The notes beneath the pieces are model-generated. The model saw nothing but the letters and a program-made list of their open reading frames with translations, was not told where the DNA came from and made no database searches. Below, piece by piece: positions 14,395 through 22,483 of a stretch of DNA of 38,295 nucleotides (positions are counted from its first letter, which is position 1; each line of letters begins with the position of its first letter). A program made the translations under genes and the position numbers. The stretch comes from a virus. The stretch spans positions 1 through 38,295 of IMG/VR virus record IMGVR_UViG_3300023174_009222. One strand, written 5' to 3'.

Positions 14395-17300
14395 TTACTT
14401 TTTAAATTTGTTTAATTTATTTTCAAATTTAAAATACTCATTAAACAAAAATTCTTCATCTTTGCTAGTGTATTGATAAGAAGAAAGTGTAGATGTAGGG
14501 GGTGTTTTAACGATAATAGCATCTTTGAATCCATTTGATTTTGCTTCTTCTAAAAGTTTAATAATAATGCTGTGATCAGATTTATTATTAAAATCCATTT
14601 TCAAAATGTTCATAGCTTTTTTCATATCACTGTCAAAAATGATTCTGTTTGGGTTTGTGGAATTATTAAAAACACTATCATATACATCTTTTAACTGATT
14701 TTTTTGTTCATCTGTTAATGTTTTTATTTTTTCTAAAGTTTCATTAACATCATTTGGATGAAAAGTATTTTCAACTGATGGCTCATTATTGACTGGCGGC
14801 TTTACAGGTTGATCTGGAGCTGGCGTTGGCGCTGGTTGATCTGGAACTGGTGTTGGCGCTGGTGCTGGTTGATCTGGAGCAACAGGCTTTGGAATAGGTG
14901 TATCTGTTACATCGCTAGGAATCGGAGCTGGTGGTTTAATAGGAGCATTAGGATCAATTTCACTGCCATCTTTTAATGATTGTAACATTTTGCCAGTCCA
15001 TGTATTATCTGGTACAGTTCCTGCTTTTGTTGCTATGAAATCATATCTTTCTTCAAATAATTTTGCAATATCTTTTGCTTTATCTGGATTAGGAATATAA
15101 GCACCATCAGGATTAATTTTATAAGTAGCTTTTATTATTTGTTTTTGAAACTCATCTCCGGCAGATTTAAAGAAAGGATCATTAGGATTTTTAATACTTT
15201 CCATAACTTTTCCAATAAAAACATCATATTTATCTTTAGCTATTCCCATACTTTCAGCTTTTGCTATTAAAGCTTTTTGTATATATGACGTATCAAAATC
15301 TTTAAGTGCTTCGGTTATTTGTTCTCCAGCAAATTTATTTAACATTGTTGGATTTTCTGTTATGGTATCCATAAACATTTTTTTAAGTTCTGGATACTGA
15401 TCTAGTTTTTCTGCGTTATCAATATATGTATTTATAAAATCTTCATCATTGGCTTGTCTTATGGATTTTAATATAGCCATATATTGTTGTTTAGGCGTTA
15501 ATCCTTCAAGATTTAATTGATCATATTTATCTTTTAAAATTGATTTTAAAATTTTAGTGCCTTCTGTGTCAGCATCAGTCATACCAATTTTATCTTTAAA
15601 CCAAGAAATGACTCCTTTCTCTTGTGCTTTCTCTCCAAAAAGTTTTGCAAATTTATCATAGTATTCATTTTCGGCTAATTTATTTTTTAATGTTTCAGCA
15701 TAAATATCCTTCATGCTGCTTTCTTCCATAACACTGCCAAATTTTTCATTAAAAAGATTAATATCATTTGGATCAGAATCTTTAAGATGATCAATGATAC
15801 CTTTTTGCATTTGACTTCCAAAAGGAGAATTTAATAGATCTTTTAATTCACTAGAGGATAAATTTTTAGTCATCTCTGCAAATTCTTGCGTGCTTAGATT
15901 ATTAACATAATTTCCTAAATCAAAATCAGGGTTTTGATCAAGTACTTCACTGAATGATTTTACTCCTAGTTTTTGTAAGACTAATTTATTCATTAGATCT
16001 TCATTATCTGTAACAAAATCCATTTTTTTCAGAATAACACTATTTAGACTTGGATCCATTTCATCTAACATACCACTATCAACATCAGCTGTATCACTTA
16101 AGCCTATTTTTGACAATAACTTATCAAAAGTTCCGCCTAAAGAACTATTAATAGTTGCACCAGAATTACTAAATAAACTATTAAAAAATTGTGTTGTTTG
16201 TGCATAAGCTTGACCATTTGCTAATTGATCTATCACTGTTTCCACTTTTCCAATAATAGCAGTTGGATCTAATGGAATATTTGATAATCCACCTGTAAAA
16301 AAATGATAAGAAAAAGCTATTGCTGAAATCACAGCAAACAGTATACTGCCTAAAACTGTTTCATCTTGTAAAAATGGAATATTAGCTTTAATGGCGTCTT
16401 CTGCAGTTTTTGTTTTTTCATCTTTTTCTTCTTGTGTTTCTTCTGCTTTTGGTTTTTCTTCTGCCATTTCTGCAGAATCAGTTTTTTTTATTATTTCATC
16501 AATTTCAGTGTCATTTAAAGGTTCTAAATTAAATCTTGTTAATAAAACATCATCTATAGCAGCGTCTATAGCTGATTGTTTTTTTGAACTTTTATAATTT
16601 TCTTTTTTGCTTGTTGCTGTTTTAACATCAGCAATAGTTTTAGTTAAATAATTTTTTAAATCGTCTGATATTTTACCTTTTTTAGTGGAATTTGATTCTC
16701 TACTAAAAAAATTACCAACTGAACCTTTCATGCTTAATTTAAAATTATCACCTTCTTGATTAACAATGACAGTTGCTGGATCTGAATTTATTTGTGCAAA
16801 ACCATCATCAACTGCTAAAGCTTCAAAAAAAGTACTTACAGCACCATTACTTTTAACATCAAATAATTTTTTTACATATACATTTGCAGTGTATTGTTTT
16901 GAATTTGGATTAGATTCATTGTTTGCTTTTTTTAATTCTATATATCCTAAAATATCACCTTTTGGTTTTTCTTTTTGAATTTTTAAATTATCAATGGTTG
17001 ATTTATCATCTATAATTGCATATAATTGATCAACATTTTTTGTTTTATCTTCTGGTTTAGTTTCTTCTTTCGTATCTTTGTTTTCAGTTTTTTCTTTAGT
17101 ATCTTCTTTAGTATCTTCTGTTTTTTCAGTATCTTTTTCTTTATCTTCTGTTTTATTTTCACCTGTTTTTTCATCTTTTGTGTCTTTGTTTTCAGGCTCT
17201 GCATTTTGTACATTTAATTTTGTAGTTGTTAGTTTATCAATTAACTGCGTTAATTGTTCATTTTTTAAATTAAGAAAATTTCCATTTGAGTCTGCATTAA

Positions 17301-18624
17301 ATTCTAAACCTAGTTTCTCTAATTCTTGTTTTTTTACTTTTTTATTATTATTTTTTATGGAAATTATATTATTAGCTAAATTTATGTTTAGTTTAATTTT
17401 ATCATCTATTTTATAAGTAACACTTACTGCTTGCATTTTAACTTTTTGAGTTGAAATAAGTTTTTTATTAATATTTTTTATTAAACCAGAACTTGAACCC
17501 TCAAAGTATAAATTATTTTCTTCTAAAAAAACTGATTTCTTAAAGGTGGTATTATGCAAATTTTCAGCAAAAACATATTTTAAATTTTCAGTAGCATTAA
17601 GAAAAGAATCAGCTATTTCTGGAGTTATTTTTTCTCCAAAATAAACAGACTCACTGACTTGCGCACTTGTGCCTGCACTAGCAACTTGTGTATTTTTTTC
17701 TTTTACACTTTTTATAAAAGTGATAGTTGCTTTTACAGTATCTATGCATGATTTTAATAATAGACCACTAAAAAATTGTACTATAAAAGCTATTGGATTG
17801 ACAGCTATACTGAGAACCACTTTTGCGCCAAGTAATAATAATTTTAAAACTAAATTAACACCTGGTTGCTTGAAGAAATTACCAGTTTTTTCAAATGCGC
17901 TTTTTACTCCACCAGTTATTTTGTCCTTGATTGGATCAGCAATCACAGTTCTAAAATATTTAAATGCATTTACTGGATCTTTTTCCCCACCTTTTTTATA
18001 AGAATAATAAATTAAAAGTATTAATACTCCAATAGCCCAAAACATTGGATTAGTGGCAGCAATAGTTACTCCTGCTGTGGCTGCTATAATACCGATGACT
18101 TTCATAACTCTTTTATTGAAAATCATTTTCATAATTTTGCCAGGAAGTTTTGACCAACCTTCTGCAAAATTTTTGGTTTTTTCTTTTACAGTATTCCAAA
18201 AACCTTCGTCATATATAATTTTTTCTTGTCTTTTTTCTAGTCTTCTTTCTTTTCTTTTTATCTGCTCAAGTTCTTCTAAGAGAAGATTTTTTTTGCCAAA
18301 ATTTTTTGTTGTTTTTATTTTTTCTTGAATTTTAATTTTAGAGTATTTTATTTTACCTTTTTTAACTTTATAAGAAGATGTAAAATCTTCGGCAGTGATT
18401 ATTTTATTTTTTTTAAAATAAGCGTCAAGTTGTTTTTTTGTTTTTTTTCCATAAATTTGAGAAAAAAATGTTTTATCCATTTCATACAATTCAACTTCAT
18501 CTTTTTTTAAAAGTGAAATATTATTTTCTTTAATAAAATTATTTGTTTGTATGTAATCAAGATCAACACTGTTTGTTGAATAATAACCTTCTCTTTGGTT
18601 TAGGTATTTATATAAATTACTCAT
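14395..18624 (-). CDS. Giant multi-membrane-segment protein, 1409 aa, function unknown
   Basis: Hydrophobic segments at about 174-208 (one or two helices), 255-292 and 757-780 (VLGSILFAVISAIAFSYHFF). A Lys/Glu/Thr-rich low-complexity linker covers about 470-530 (repeats of KEDTKEKTE type), and a Pro/Ala linker about 1225-1285 (PAPTPVPDQPAP). Between them, residues 830-1200 are a long helical domain; a region near 325-460 resembles the domain shared with the next genes upstream. The start codon overlaps the previous gene's stop (18621-18624), and AAGGA precedes it. Length and segments could suit an injected internal protein or a tape-measure-like protein, but it lies among head genes and neither is shown. 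No catalytic motif was recognised. Confidence 0.75.
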   Translation of the reverse strand: MSNLYKYLNQREGYYSTNSVDLDYIQTNNFIKENNISLLKKDEVELYEMDKTFFSQIYGKKTKKQLDAYFKKNKIITAEDFTSSYKVKKGKIKYSKIKIQEKIKTTKNFGKKNLLLEELEQIKRKERRLEKRQEKIIYDEGFWNTVKEKTKNFAEGWSKLPGKIMKMIFNKRVMKVIGIIAATAGVTIAATNPMFWAIGVLILLIYYSYKKGGEKDPVNAFKYFRTVIADPIKDKITGGVKSAFEKTGNFFKQPGVNLVLKLLLLGAKVVLSIAVNPIAFIVQFFSGLLLKSCIDTVKATITFIKSVKEKNTQVASAGTSAQVSESVYFGEKITPEIADSFLNATENLKYVFAENLHNTTFKKSVFLEENNLYFEGSSSGLIKNINKKLISTQKVKMQAVSVTYKIDDKIKLNINLANNIISIKNNNKKVKKQELEKLGLEFNADSNGNFLNLKNEQLTQLIDKLTTTKLNVQNAEPENKDTKDEKTGENKTEDKEKDTEKTEDTKEDTKEKTENKDTKEETKPEDKTKNVDQLYAIIDDKSTIDNLKIQKEKPKGDILGYIELKKANNESNPNSKQYTANVYVKKLFDVKSNGAVSTFFEALAVDDGFAQINSDPATVIVNQEGDNFKLSMKGSVGNFFSRESNSTKKGKISDDLKNYLTKTIADVKTATSKKENYKSSKKQSAIDAAIDDVLLTRFNLEPLNDTEIDEIIKKTDSAEMAEEKPKAEETQEEKDEKTKTAEDAIKANIPFLQDETVLGSILFAVISAIAFSYHFFTGGLSNIPLDPTAIIGKVETVIDQLANGQAYAQTTQFFNSLFSNSGATINSSLGGTFDKLLSKIGLSDTADVDSGMLDEMDPSLNSVILKKMDFVTDNEDLMNKLVLQKLGVKSFSEVLDQNPDFDLGNYVNNLSTQEFAEMTKNLSSSELKDLLNSPFGSQMQKGIIDHLKDSDPNDINLFNEKFGSVMEESSMKDIYAETLKNKLAENEYYDKFAKLFGEKAQEKGVISWFKDKIGMTDADTEGTKILKSILKDKYDQLNLEGLTPKQQYMAILKSIRQANDEDFINTYIDNAEKLDQYPELKKMFMDTITENPTMLNKFAGEQITEALKDFDTSYIQKALIAKAESMGIAKDKYDVFIGKVMESIKNPNDPFFKSAGDEFQKQIIKATYKINPDGAYIPNPDKAKDIAKLFEERYDFIATKAGTVPDNTWTGKMLQSLKDGSEIDPNAPIKPPAPIPSDVTDTPIPKPVAPDQPAPAPTPVPDQPAPTPAPDQPVKPPVNNEPSVENTFHPNDVNETLEKIKTLTDEQKNQLKDVYDSVFNNSTNPNRIIFDSDMKKAMNILKMDFNNKSDHSIIIKLLEEAKSNGFKDAIIVKTPPTSTLSSYQYTSKDEEFLFNEYFKFENKLNKFKK

Positions 18625-19568
18625 CGGTAATTCCTTAGGTATTTTTCTAAAAATAAATCTACGTTTTTTATTTCTTTATAAAATTCTTTGTCGTTTGTTG
18701 ACTCATAAAAATATTTTAAATCTGCTATTTCATCTTTTATTACTTTCCAGACTGAAAGCTTATTAGCAACTGATATATTTATCTCCAAAATTAAATCAAA
18801 AATAGCGTCAATTATTTCAAATTGTTTTTCTTCTTCTGGTGTTTTATCTTTTTTCTTTTTTAATTCTGTTTGAATCATACTTAAAGTTTTATTTTTAGAT
18901 ATTTTCAATTTCATAAATAATAAGTTTCTAACATCATCATTTAATAAATAATTAATTAAAATTTTTAAATTTTCTTTTTGAGAATCTTCCAAATCGATTT
19001 TAGATTTATTTGTTTCTAATGTACTAATTATTTTTTTAAACGATTCATCTTCTTTAATGTTAAATTTTTGTTTTATTTCATCTAATTTTGTAGGTACATT
19101 TTGTATACTGTTATCAGGAGTGTTATTAGTATTTGTATTTTTTGCGTCTGTTTGCGTTGTGTCTTGTGCAGGTTGAGTAGCTGTTTGTGTATTTATTGTT
19201 TTAAAATATTCTGATAACTTTTTTTGTAAATCTTTGTATTTACCGCTTGGCCATTTTTTAGCAACTATTTTAGAATTTCCTTTTGGATGATTTACAGTTT
19301 TGTCTGTAAATTTAATATCTTCTCCAAAAATTTTTTTTATTTTCTCATTATAATCATCAATTAATTTATTAGATTTATTTAAAAGATAAATAACTCCTTG
19401 ATTAATGTCTAAATATAAATAAAAAAAACTATTATTTTCTTCAAATATTTGATATCTGAGTACAGAAACTAAAAAATTTTTTTTTCCTAATAATTCTATG
19501 TTCTGTGAAACAGATATACCAGTTGCATTAGGAAATTTAACTTCTTCGTTTAAAACATGTAAATCCAT
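18621..19568 (-). CDS. Unknown protein, 315 aa
   Basis: Two parts joined by a Gln/Thr/Asn-rich linker (about 133-158). The N-terminal part (1-130), with FFYLYLDINQGVIYLLNKS and KKWPSGKYKDLQKKL, looks related to domains in the 586-aa and 101-aa neighbours. The C-terminal part is helical and Lys/Glu/Asp-rich. It begins MDLHVLNE, then E, a candidate cleavage site. SD GAGG lies 6 bases before ATG and follows an 11-bp hairpin. Its stop overlaps the start of the 1409-aa gene, so the two are coupled. Confidence 0.65.
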   Translation of the reverse strand: MDLHVLNEEVKFPNATGISVSQNIELLGKKNFLVSVLRYQIFEENNSFFYLYLDINQGVIYLLNKSNKLIDDYNEKIKKIFGEDIKFTDKTVNHPKGNSKIVAKKWPSGKYKDLQKKLSEYFKTINTQTATQPAQDTTQTDAKNTNTNNTPDNSIQNVPTKLDEIKQKFNIKEDESFKKIISTLETNKSKIDLEDSQKENLKILINYLLNDDVRNLLFMKLKISKNKTLSMIQTELKKKKDKTPEEEKQFEIIDAIFDLILEINISVANKLSVWKVIKDEIADLKYFYESTNDKEFYKEIKNVDLFLEKYLRNYR

Positions 19569-19579
19569 TTTACCTCAAT

Positions 19580-19606
19580 TTACTGCTAACATAAAGTTAG
19601 CAGTAA
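19580..19606 (-). promoter_or_regulatory. 11-bp stem hairpin upstream of the 315-aa gene
   Basis: TTACTGCTAAC and its complement separated by 5 bases, in the 48-base gap between the 586-aa and 315-aa genes. On the minus-strand RNA it ends a few bases before the GAGG Shine-Dalgarno site and has no U-tract behind it, so it looks like a processing or stability element rather than a terminator of these genes. The T-run is on the plus-strand side, where no gene needs it. Confidence 0.5.
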
Positions 19607-19616
19607 TTTTTTAATC

Positions 19617-21377
19617 TTACATATGTGGTGCTACTTTAGCTAATGCTGCAGCGCCATTATATATAGTTTGCGTTGCGTTACCACTAAAAGCTATTGCACC
19701 ACTATTATTCATTATATTATAAACAGCTTTTGGCCCTGGTTTAATATTTTGTATAGCGGTAAGAATAGTAGCTTGACCTTTTTCTAATGCCGCTAATTGT
19801 GCCCCTTGAGCCGCTAATTGAGAAGACATACTCATCCAAAATGTCCAAACGTGAAAAGCTATAAATCCTAACGCAAGTCCAATTAAAACTCCAGATATTA
19901 TTGCTGCACCATTACGAGACATCCAGTTCCAAAATCCCATATTTGGTTCATTAACTTTTTTTGGATTATAATCTTCATCATCATTTATATAAATATTGTT
20001 TTTATTTCCTGAAACATGTAGTTTGTTTTTACCAACACGATAACCATCACCATCTCCACCGTCTCCGCCTCGACCATTACCACCACCATCATCATATCCG
20101 ATTTCTTCATCATCTTCCGTGTCTCTTTCGATTCGACCACGTCTACCACTGTAACTTCCGCTACCGCCGTCTCCTCCACCACCTTTACGACTATCGCTAT
20201 CTTTGCTACTGCTATCGCCACTTTTACTACTATCACTACCAACTTTTCCTGTTTCAATTGCGGCAAATATTTTTTTCCATTCGCCTTTTTTCCATTTATA
20301 ATGATTGGAAGATATGGTCTTTCCTTTACCAAAAACAATATCTAGAAATTCTTGTAGTTCATCATCATCGAAATCGCCAGATTTATCAAAACCATAAATA
20401 GAATTATCAACTATGTCAACACCTATGTTAAGTTTTTCGCCATTTAATTTAAATCCGTATCCAACTCTTGTTTGTCCAGCTGGTAATGATATAGATGAAG
20501 CATGAGGTATTTGTGATGCTGTTAATTCATTGTAGAAATAAACATCTTCATTATAAACTTCAAAATCATTATTTATAAAATCTCTAAATTCAAAGAAAAG
20601 ACCACCATAATTAATATTTCCATCAAATGAATTATTAAATAATTGTTTTCTTTCTTCCTTGTTTTTTATTTTATCTTCTTCATTTTTTTTTATGCTATTG
20701 TCTATTTTATTTAATTTTTCTTCTGAATCTTTAACTCCATTTCTTATAGTCTTTAAAATAGCTAAAGTTGTTTTGCCTTTAGGTAAAAATTCTCCAGTTA
20801 TAAGAGCTTTAATTAAAGAAAAAACCGTTAAAAATTTAAAAATAACATTAACAACAATTGCTATTAACATTCTAAACCATTTCTTTTTCATCATATCGTG
20901 ATATAATTTTATTACTGGTTGTGCCATTTTTAAAATAAAAGATTTTAATTTAAGCATCATTCCTTTAGAAATATTTTTAACAACTGCCAAAGCTTTTTTA
21001 GCACCAGAACTAATAGACTTTGGAATATTTTTTATGCCTTGCCATGCTTTACTAGCTGAATCTTTTGTGCCTTGCCATGCTTTACTAGCTGAATCTTTTG
21101 TGCTTTGCCATGCTTTACCAACTGAATCTTTTATTTTATCAAGACCCCATAACTCTAAAAATATTTCTGGATTTTTAGCTAAAAGTACTTGTTCTTCCAA
21201 CGTTAAACTATTTACATCTATGTTTTTACTTTCTATTAAATAATTTACATATTCAGCGTATTCGTCTCTTGACTCAAGGATAAGAGTTCCTTTTCCTTCA
21301 GAAGCCATTTGCATGTGATGTTTTTTTATCTTGGTGTCTTTAATTCTGCCTAGATATGATTCAAATGTATAATTCAT
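19617..21377 (-). CDS. Membrane protein with 11-residue repeats and Gly-rich linker, 586 aa
   Basis: Order of parts: a polar N-terminus; three 11-residue repeats of the type DSASKAWQGTK (84-116); an amphipathic Lys-rich stretch; one or two hydrophobic segments (about 167-193); a soluble domain (about 255-375) with LNIGVDIVDNSIYGFDKS and YKWKKGEWKKIF; a Gly/Asp/Arg-rich linker (about 385-450); a C-terminal membrane segment (about 490-517); then an Ala/Gln-rich coil. The repeat plus basic-helix plus membrane layout parallels the N-terminus of the 1409-aa protein. The function is unknown; a membrane-inserting virion protein is a reasonable guess. It lies in the block after the portal. Confidence 0.7.
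   Translation of the reverse strand: MNYTFESYLGRIKDTKIKKHHMQMASEGKGTLILESRDEYAEYVNYLIESKNIDVNSLTLEEQVLLAKNPEIFLELWGLDKIKDSVGKAWQSTKDSASKAWQGTKDSASKAWQGIKNIPKSISSGAKKALAVVKNISKGMMLKLKSFILKMAQPVIKLYHDMMKKKWFRMLIAIVVNVIFKFLTVFSLIKALITGEFLPKGKTTLAILKTIRNGVKDSEEKLNKIDNSIKKNEEDKIKNKEERKQLFNNSFDGNINYGGLFFEFRDFINNDFEVYNEDVYFYNELTASQIPHASSISLPAGQTRVGYGFKLNGEKLNIGVDIVDNSIYGFDKSGDFDDDELQEFLDIVFGKGKTISSNHYKWKKGEWKKIFAAIETGKVGSDSSKSGDSSSKDSDSRKGGGGDGGSGSYSGRRGRIERDTEDDEEIGYDDGGGNGRGGDGGDGDGYRVGKNKLHVSGNKNNIYINDDEDYNPKKVNEPNMGFWNWMSRNGAAIISGVLIGLALGFIAFHVWTFWMSMSSQLAAQGAQLAALEKGQATILTAIQNIKPGPKAVYNIMNNSGAIAFSGNATQTIYNGAAALAKVAPHM
21030..21128 (-). repeat. Three tandem 33-bp coding repeats
   Basis: Encodes DSVGKAWQSTK, DSASKAWQGTK and DSASKAWQGIK. 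The DNA of adjacent units is nearly identical, so the repeat arose by recent tandem duplication. Confidence 0.95.
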
Positions 21378-21391
21378 TTTTTTCCTCTTTT

Positions 21392-22090
21392 TTAAATCTT
21401 GTATGTTTTTTCAATTTCTGTTTTTAGTGATGTTTTAAATTTATCAATATCATTTACAGTAATCGAATTATGTGGTGCGTTTATGTAAAAATGCTTTAAA
21501 TCAAAAATTTCCGATGTTGTTAAAGTTAGTGTATAATATGATCCAATCATATTTTGTTCTTCTTTATTATGAAAAGTGTTAATTATATCCCCAATATGTT
21601 TCTTATCGTCTGGTGTTATAATCGGATTATCCTTGTATGATTTTAAATTATACAGCCAATTAAGACCTATAATAATATGTAAACTACTAATTGCTGTTTT
21701 AGCTTCAGATTTTTTTCCTGTAGGCGTAGTAAATTTAGCCACTTCATCAGATAAAACGTTATAATCTGTATAATTTTTTTTATTGTATGTAATATTAACG
21801 CCACTATACCCAATACTTTTAGATTCTTTTATAACTGATTTTATTAATACTTCAATATCAGCATTATTTAGTGACTTAATGTCTTTAAGTGCAGGAGGTG
21901 GTGTACCTGTCGCTTTGCCTTTATGAGCAACTCCATCTAAATAAATTTTTATTCCATTTTTGGTCGTAACTGTTGGAGCAATTTTTGCTTCCATGAAAAT
22001 TTCTTCATTTAAAGAATCGCCGAGTTTAAGTTCTTTTAATATATTAATATCATATATTGACTCGTTTAAAAAATTTCTATAATTATTCAT
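21392..22090 (-). CDS. Unknown protein, 232 aa, possible capsid cargo
   Basis: The N-terminus MNNYRNFLNE, then S, is the closest match in the window to the T4 internal-protein targeting peptide (MKTYQEFIAE, then A). A second site of the same kind, SLNE, lies at residues about 26-29. The rest is a soluble alpha/beta composition (GIKIYLDGVAHKGKATG; ISSLHIIIGLNWLYNL) with no recognised family. AGGAAAAAGAA precedes the ATG. It is followed by the 586-aa gene after 14 bases. Confidence 0.65.
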   Translation of the reverse strand: MNNYRNFLNESIYDINILKELKLGDSLNEEIFMEAKIAPTVTTKNGIKIYLDGVAHKGKATGTPPPALKDIKSLNNADIEVLIKSVIKESKSIGYSGVNITYNKKNYTDYNVLSDEVAKFTTPTGKKSEAKTAISSLHIIIGLNWLYNLKSYKDNPIITPDDKKHIGDIINTFHNKEEQNMIGSYYTLTLTTSEIFDLKHFYINAPHNSITVNDIDKFKTSLKTEIEKTYKI

Positions 22091-22129
22091 TTCTTTTTCC
22101 TATAAAAAGTATTCAAATTTAATTATTAT

Positions 22130-22144
22130 ATTTTTTATAAAAAC
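22130..22144 (-). promoter_or_regulatory. TATAAAAA box, possible late promoter
   Basis: The minus strand reads GTTTTTATAAAAAAT, identical to 3821-3807, and lies 40 bases before the 232-aa gene. It would give that gene and the genes downstream their own late transcript after the portal unit. Support is limited by the AT-rich background. Confidence 0.35.
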
Positions 22145-22173
22145 AAATAATAATTGAATTATTTTTTATTTTT

Positions 22174-22479
22174 TTAAGAAAAAATGTTATAGAATTTGAT
22201 GAATTTTTTAATCATATCCCATTCACCTTCTTTCCAATAGTACTCGCCCTTTTCATTAAGAACGATTTCTTTGTTTGGCATGAAAACGTCAATCACTTTT
22301 GTGTTCTTTAAGCGATTGTCATTTTTATAACCATTTTTACCAAAGAAGAAAGTGATTTTATTTTTTTCAGAGTCAACTAACAATTCACTTATTTTTTCAC
22401 CATCCGAGATACGGTAAAGAATAATAGTTTTTACACATGGACCACAAAGTTCACCATCAAATCTTTCATTTAAAATCAT
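22174..22479 (-). CDS. Unknown small protein, 101 aa
   Basis: Start set at ATG 22479, with GGAT about 8 bases upstream and 4 bases after the portal stop; a TTG at 22491 in the same frame would add four residues. The protein begins MILNE, then R. Residues about 36-50 and YYWKEGEWDMIKKFI near the end resemble the domain seen in the 586-aa and 315-aa neighbours, with W-x2-G-E-W shared with the former. No catalytic motif is recognised. It is probably co-translated with the portal. Confidence 0.6.
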   Translation of the reverse strand: MILNERFDGELCGPCVKTIILYRISDGEKISELLVDSEKNKITFFFGKNGYKNDNRLKNTKVIDVFMPNKEIVLNEKGEYYWKEGEWDMIKKFIKFYNIFS

Positions 22480-22483
22480 AATA

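Noticed and set aside
17078-17416. Plus-strand Ser/Phe/Val-rich frame that could be read as a membrane protein
   Set aside because: Complement of the K/E/T-rich linker of the 1409-aa gene.
19961-20401. Plus-strand frame rich in His and Tyr (146 codons)
   Set aside because: Complement of the Gly/Asp-rich linker of the 586-aa gene; composition is unnatural for a protein.
21030-21128. Short direct repeats considered as a CRISPR array
   Set aside because: Units of 33 bases follow each other without spacers and encode in-frame 11-residue repeats.
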